Shown: positions 31,443 to 34,542 of the stretch, piece after piece
Layout: every line of letters begins with the position of its first letter
Position numbering within the stretch: the first letter of the stretch is position 1
Assembly (NCBI GenBank): GCA_023411265.1
Contig: JAEYOX010000066.1
Coordinates: 1-34,542, forward strand
Origin: Bacteroidota bacterium
GTDB taxonomy: Bacteria > Bacteroidota > Bacteroidia > Flavobacteriales > Weeksellaceae
Length of the DNA stretch: 34,542 bases
Direction of reading: 5' to 3'
The notes under the pieces: model-generated
Database searches by the model: none
Told to the model about the DNA's origin: nothing
Seen by the model: the letters and a program-made list of their open reading frames with translations, nothing else
Translations under genes and position numbers: made by a program

Positions 31443-32465
31443 ATGCCAGATTTTTTATATGCAGACAGGGAGAATTATTCTCAGGAGGAACTCTTGCAGG
31501 AAGAAAAAATCCGTCCACAAAGTTTCAGGGATTTTGCCGGACAACGAAAAACACTGGATAATCTGGAAATTTTTGTAGCCGCCGCCAAAAACCGAAATTC
31601 AGCCCTTGATCATGTTCTGCTTCACGGCCCGCCAGGTTTAGGGAAAACTACTTTAGCTCACATTATTGCCAATGAATTAGGAGTAAACTGTAAAATTACT
31701 TCAGGTCCGGTGCTGGACAAACCAGGCAGCCTCGCCGGACTGCTCACCAATCTGGAGGAAAATGATGTTCTTTTTATTGACGAAATCCATCGGTTATCAC
31801 CCATAGTAGAAGAATATCTTTATTCTGCTATGGAAGATTACAAAATTGACATTATGCTGGAAACAGGACCGAATGCACGTAGTGTACAAATAAACTTAAA
31901 TCCTTTCACTCTAGTAGGAGCAACCACCCGAAGTGGAATGCTCACCAAGCCTATGCTCGCAAGATTCGGCATTCAAAGCCGGCTGGAATATTACACCGTG
32001 GAACTGTTGGCAATGATCATTGAACGAAGTGCCAGAGTTTTAGGCGTGAAAATTTATGAAGATGCTGCATTTGAAATTGCCAGAAGAAGCCGCGGAACAC
32101 CTAGAATTGCCAACGCTTTGCTGCGACGGGTTCGAGATTTCGCAGAAATAAAAGGAAATGGCGAAATAGAAATTAATATAACGAAGTTTGCATTAAACTC
32201 GTTAAATGTAGATGAGTTCGGCCTGGATGACATGGATAACAGAATCATGCGGGTGATGATTGAGAATTTCAGAGGAAAACCTGTCGGAATTTCTGCATTA
32301 GCCACCTCGATAGGAGAAAATCCGGAAACTCTGGAGGAAGTGTATGAACCATTTCTGATTCAGGAAGGTTTTATTATCCGGACTCCACGAGGTAGGGAAG
32401 CCACAGAAAAAGCCTATCAGCACTTGGGAATTTCAAGAGCTAAACGACCGGACGAACTGTTCTGA
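31443..32465 (+). CDS. ruvB: Holliday junction branch migration helicase RuvB
   Basis: RuvB is the hexameric AAA+ motor that, with RuvA, moves Holliday junctions. The 340-residue protein has the N-terminal RPQSFRDFAGQ segment, Walker A GPPGLGKT (62-69), Walker B LFIDEIHRL, sensor 1 in LVGATTRSG, the arginine finger in LARFGIQSRLEYY and the C-terminal winged-helix ending IRTPRGREAT. Length and motifs are standard. It is divergent from hutI and has the best promoter match in the window. ruvA and ruvC are not adjacent, which is common in Bacteroidota. Confidence 0.98.
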   Translation: MPDFLYADRENYSQEELLQEEKIRPQSFRDFAGQRKTLDNLEIFVAAAKNRNSALDHVLLHGPPGLGKTTLAHIIANELGVNCKITSGPVLDKPGSLAGLLTNLEENDVLFIDEIHRLSPIVEEYLYSAMEDYKIDIMLETGPNARSVQINLNPFTLVGATTRSGMLTKPMLARFGIQSRLEYYTVELLAMIIERSARVLGVKIYEDAAFEIARRSRGTPRIANALLRRVRDFAEIKGNGEIEINITKFALNSLNVDEFGLDDMDNRIMRVMIENFRGKPVGISALATSIGENPETLEEVYEPFLIQEGFIIRTPRGREATEKAYQHLGISRAKRPDELF

Positions 32466-32510
32466 AAAAATGTTATCTGGTCTAATTAGAAAATTTATTT
32501 TAATCAGAAT

Positions 32511-33377
32511 ATGAAATTATATCCTATACAATGCGGTAAATTCAAATTAGACGGTGGGGCCATGTTTGGTGTGGTGCCGAAATCTATTTGGGAGAAAACC
32601 AATCCCGCAGATGAAAAAAATCTTATTGAACTGGGAACCCGCGCCTTGCTGGTGGAAGACGGAAAGAAATTAATTCTTATCGACTGTGGTCTTGGCGATA
32701 AGCAGGATGAGAAATTCTTCGGTCATTATTCACTTTGGGGAGATGATTCTTTGGAGAAAAACCTTTCTAAATATGGTTTTATAAAAGAAGACATCACTGA
32801 TGTTTTTCTCACGCATCTTCATTTCGACCACTGTGGTGGTGCTGTGGAATGGAACGATGAGAAAACCGGCTATCGTACTGCGTTCAGCAATGCTCAGTTC
32901 TGGACTAATGAAAATCATTGGCAATGGGCAACCGAACCTAATGCAAGAGAAAAGGCCAGTTTTTTGAAAGAAAATATCCTTCCTATACAGGAAAGCGGAC
33001 AGCTTAATTTTCTTCCACTGCCCACAACAGGAAATTATAGTTTTGCACCCGATTTAAAAATGGATGTCATTTTTGTGGATGGACATACCGAGAAACAGAT
33101 GCTTCCTGTGCTTCAGTATCAAGATAAAACTATCGTTTTTGCTGCTGATCTGATTCCTACTGCCGGCCATATTCCGTTGGTGTATGTCATGGGTTACGAT
33201 ACAAGGCCGCTTTTAACTGTGGAAGAAAAAGACAAATTTCTGAAACAATGCATTGATAATGAATATCTACTATTTTTGGAGCACGATGCGCATCATGAGC
33301 TGGCCAGCTTAAAAATGACTGAAAAAGGCGTTCGCCTAGATGCGACGTTTAGTTTTAATGAAGTGTTCGGTTATTAA
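32511..33377 (+). CDS. MBL-fold metallo-hydrolase
   Basis: A 288-residue cytosolic metallo-beta-lactamase-fold enzyme. The zinc motif HLHFDHCGG gives H102, H104, D106 and H107; a later histidine lies in DGHTEKQ, the bridging Asp in FAADLIP and the last ligand in LEHDAHHE. The layout matches the group that includes N-acyl-homoserine lactonases and related hydrolases. The sequence alone does not show which substrate is used, and lactonase activity should not be assumed. It lies 45 bases after ruvB without a hairpin between, so it may be read through from the ruvB promoter. Confidence 0.88.
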   Translation: MKLYPIQCGKFKLDGGAMFGVVPKSIWEKTNPADEKNLIELGTRALLVEDGKKLILIDCGLGDKQDEKFFGHYSLWGDDSLEKNLSKYGFIKEDITDVFLTHLHFDHCGGAVEWNDEKTGYRTAFSNAQFWTNENHWQWATEPNAREKASFLKENILPIQESGQLNFLPLPTTGNYSFAPDLKMDVIFVDGHTEKQMLPVLQYQDKTIVFAADLIPTAGHIPLVYVMGYDTRPLLTVEEKDKFLKQCIDNEYLLFLEHDAHHELASLKMTEKGVRLDATFSFNEVFGY

Positions 33378-33434
33378 AATAGTTTATCAATAAAGTTGCG
33401 AAATCATGTAAATTTTCATCTTCTTAAAAAATAT

Positions 33435-33442
33435 TATCTTTG
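33435..33442 (+). promoter_or_regulatory. -7 promoter element of coaE
   Basis: TATCTTTG is an exact TAnnTTTG match, 16 bases before the ATG at 33459. No TTG at the usual -33 distance. Confidence 0.5.
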
Positions 33443-33458
33443 AATTAATTTAAAAATT

Positions 33459-34097
33459 ATGGAAACAACTGAAGGCGAACCCCAACCGTCTGAACCCGAG
33501 CCGAGGATCATTGGCCTTACTGGCGGTATAGGCTCCGGAAAAACAACAGCAGCAAGATATATAGAAGAAGCAGGATTCCCTGTATATTATTCAGACGGCC
33601 GTGCCAAAGAAATTGTAAATGAAAACGAAATCCTGAAACAACAGATCAGAAAGCTTTTGGGTTCTGACGCTTATGATGCTGAAGGACTTTATAATAAAAA
33701 AAACGTAGCAGAGAAAGTTTTTTCAGACCCATCGCAACTTCAGCAGCTGAATAATCTTATACATCCTGCCGTAAGGGAAGATTTTGAACTATGGGTACAA
33801 CAGCAACCCTCCCCTTTTGTTTTTAAAGAAACTGCATTACTTTTCGAACTTGGTCTTGAGAAGGAATGTTACCGAACTATTTTGGTGACTGCGGAGGATA
33901 ATCTTCGTATTAAACGTGTGATGGATCGCGACGGAAAAACGTACCGCCAGATTAAATCTGTAATGGAACAACAAATGTCGGAAAAAGACAAAATGAAGAG
34001 AGCTGATTTTATTATTCATAATAATAACGGAATAGATATGCTCAGAGAAGAAACACAAGAAGTGTTGCACAGCCTGACCGTAATGGCAGATGACTGA
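33459..34097 (+). CDS. coaE: Dephospho-CoA kinase
   Basis: CoaE phosphorylates dephospho-CoA, the last step of coenzyme A synthesis. The P-loop GGIGSGKTT is at residues 22-30, followed by GFPVYYSDGRAKEIV (substrate Asp), LIHPAVREDF and the lid region IKRVMDRDGKTYRQIKSVMEQQM. The protein has 212 residues; the first ~15 are an acidic, proline-rich extension (METTEGEPQPSEPEPR) ahead of the first strand. It has its own -7 element and ends before a bidirectional terminator shared with tmRNA. Confidence 0.96.
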   Translation: METTEGEPQPSEPEPRIIGLTGGIGSGKTTAARYIEEAGFPVYYSDGRAKEIVNENEILKQQIRKLLGSDAYDAEGLYNKKNVAEKVFSDPSQLQQLNNLIHPAVREDFELWVQQQPSPFVFKETALLFELGLEKECYRTILVTAEDNLRIKRVMDRDGKTYRQIKSVMEQQMSEKDKMKRADFIIHNNNGIDMLREETQEVLHSLTVMADD

Positions 34098-34120
34098 ATG
34101 TATGTATGCTAAAGAAAATA

Positions 34121-34150
34121 AATAATCCGGCGGTGTTCCGTCGGATTATT
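34121..34150. terminator. Bidirectional terminator between coaE and ssrA
   Basis: A 13-bp stem (34121-34133 with 34138-34150, one G-T pair) with TGTT loop. T-rich sequence lies on the right, and A-rich sequence on the left gives T on the minus strand. Confidence 0.9.
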
Positions 34151-34154
34151 TTAT

Positions 34155-34542
34155 TGGTGGAGCTGGAGAGATTCGAACTCTCGTCCAAACAAGCAATACG
34201 CAAGTTTTCTACATGCTTATTCTGCTATTGATTTTCGACTGTAAACAGAGAGCAGACACCCAATTTACAGCTTATCTTCTAAAGTTTTCGTTCCGGGACC
34301 GAAGTTTTCCCAGACTTATTTCCGCATTTCCTATGCCCCGAACTCAGACGCTGCGAAACAGAGCTTCTGCGGGACATCTTGTTTCCTTACTGTACTTCAG
34401 GAAAAGTGCTTATCTTACTATGATTCAGATTAAGCAGCAAGAGCATACTCTTGGTTGCCAGTTAAAAATGTGCAGCAAGGGATTTAAGAGATCGCGCTGC
34501 GGTTCTCTGCATGCTTACTTACCCATTGGTCTTGCTGTCGAA
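34155..34542 (-). ncRNA. ssrA: tmRNA, 5' end cut by window edge
   Basis: On the minus strand the 3' end reads CCAGCTCCACCA, preceded by the T-arm GAGAGTTCGAATCTCTC, which is the typical tmRNA tRNA-like half with an encoded CCA. The other edge of the window reads TTCGACAGCAAGACC, which matches the start region of tmRNA a little after the usual GGGGCTGATTCTGGA, so about 15 bases are missing. Between them lie the tag reading frame and several pseudoknot-like paired regions, such as the TCCCGGAACGAAAAC area. With SmpB, tmRNA rescues stalled ribosomes and tags the unfinished protein for proteolysis. The length of about 388 bases inside the window fits the normal size of about 400. Confidence 0.96.
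34430..34459 (-). other. tmRNA tag peptide reading frame
   Basis: Minus-strand codons from 34459 read Gly-Asn-Gln-Glu-Tyr-Ala-Leu-Ala-Ala followed by TAA. The ending YALAA is the usual proteolysis signal. The resume codon is inferred as GGC by comparison with other tags; with the alanine carried by tmRNA itself the added tag would be A-GNQEYALAA. Confidence 0.8.

Noticed and set aside
32511..33377. Quorum-quenching lactonase
   Set aside because: The MBL fold and HxHxDH motif are shared by many hydrolases; the sequence does not show lactone specificity.
1..34542. CRISPR array, prophage, insertion sequence or defence island
   Set aside because: No spaced direct repeats other than the OmpA coding repeats, no transposase, integrase, phage structural or nuclease-toxin genes, and no terminal inverted repeats were found.

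Overview
The window looks like a core-chromosome segment of a flavobacterium close to Chryseobacterium/Kaistella (Bacteroidota, Weeksellaceae). The signs are: a secreted protein with a type IX secretion (T9SS) C-terminal sorting domain; many gene starts preceded by the Bacteroidota housekeeping -7 element TAnnTTTG, in several cases with a TTG about 19-21 bases upstream; A-rich leaders without Shine-Dalgarno sites; an OmpA protein with thrombospondin type 3 repeats; and the overall protein character. The genus is my inference. No insertion sequence, prophage, CRISPR array or integrase was seen. No gene-free stretch exceeds about 200 bases.

Layout. 1-1815 (+): the 3' end of a pepD-like dipeptidase gene, a FrnE/DsbA-like thiol oxidoreductase and a periplasmic YceI protein. 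1939-4758 (+): a large exported protein that looks like an inactivated M1 aminopeptidase joined to an outer-membrane barrel. 4807-9439 (-): a Tyr/Asn-rich secreted protein, a T9SS cargo protein, cysS and folE. 9536-12250: a GNAT-like protein (+), a fatty acid desaturase (-) and a small GNAT protein (+). 12239-16878 (-): a glycosyltransferase overlapping an LpxH-like phosphatase, a YebC-family regulator, an OmpA protein and smpB. 17058-23288 (+): a YbiT-type ABC-F ATPase, the recJ-nadD-DUF3817 group, an AT-rich orphan secreted protein and an alkyltransferase-like (ATL) protein. 23349-31322 (-): htpG, recA, an MpaB/Lcp-like haem oxygenase, an aldehyde dehydrogenase, hutG and hutI. 31443-34097 (+): ruvB, an MBL-fold hydrolase and coaE. 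34155-34542 (-): tmRNA (ssrA), cut by the window end.

Shared themes. RecJ, RecA, RuvB and the ATL protein are DNA repair or recombination functions. SmpB and tmRNA are the two partners of trans-translation and lie about 17 kb apart. HutI and HutG are the last two steps of histidine breakdown; hutH and hutU are not here. NadD, CoaE and FolE make cofactors. The desaturase, LpxH-like enzyme, glycosyltransferase, OmpA and barrel proteins serve the envelope. Strong hairpin terminators split the window into mostly one- to three-gene units.

No wholly new multi-gene system is evident. The best leads are single-protein oddities: the metal-site-less M1/barrel fusion, an ABC-F protein with one degenerate composite ATP site, a formimidoylglutamase with a metal-ligand Asp changed to Cys, an Lcp-like haem oxygenase next to an aldehyde dehydrogenase, an ATL protein with PAHR in place of PCHR, and the AT-rich orphan secreted protein.
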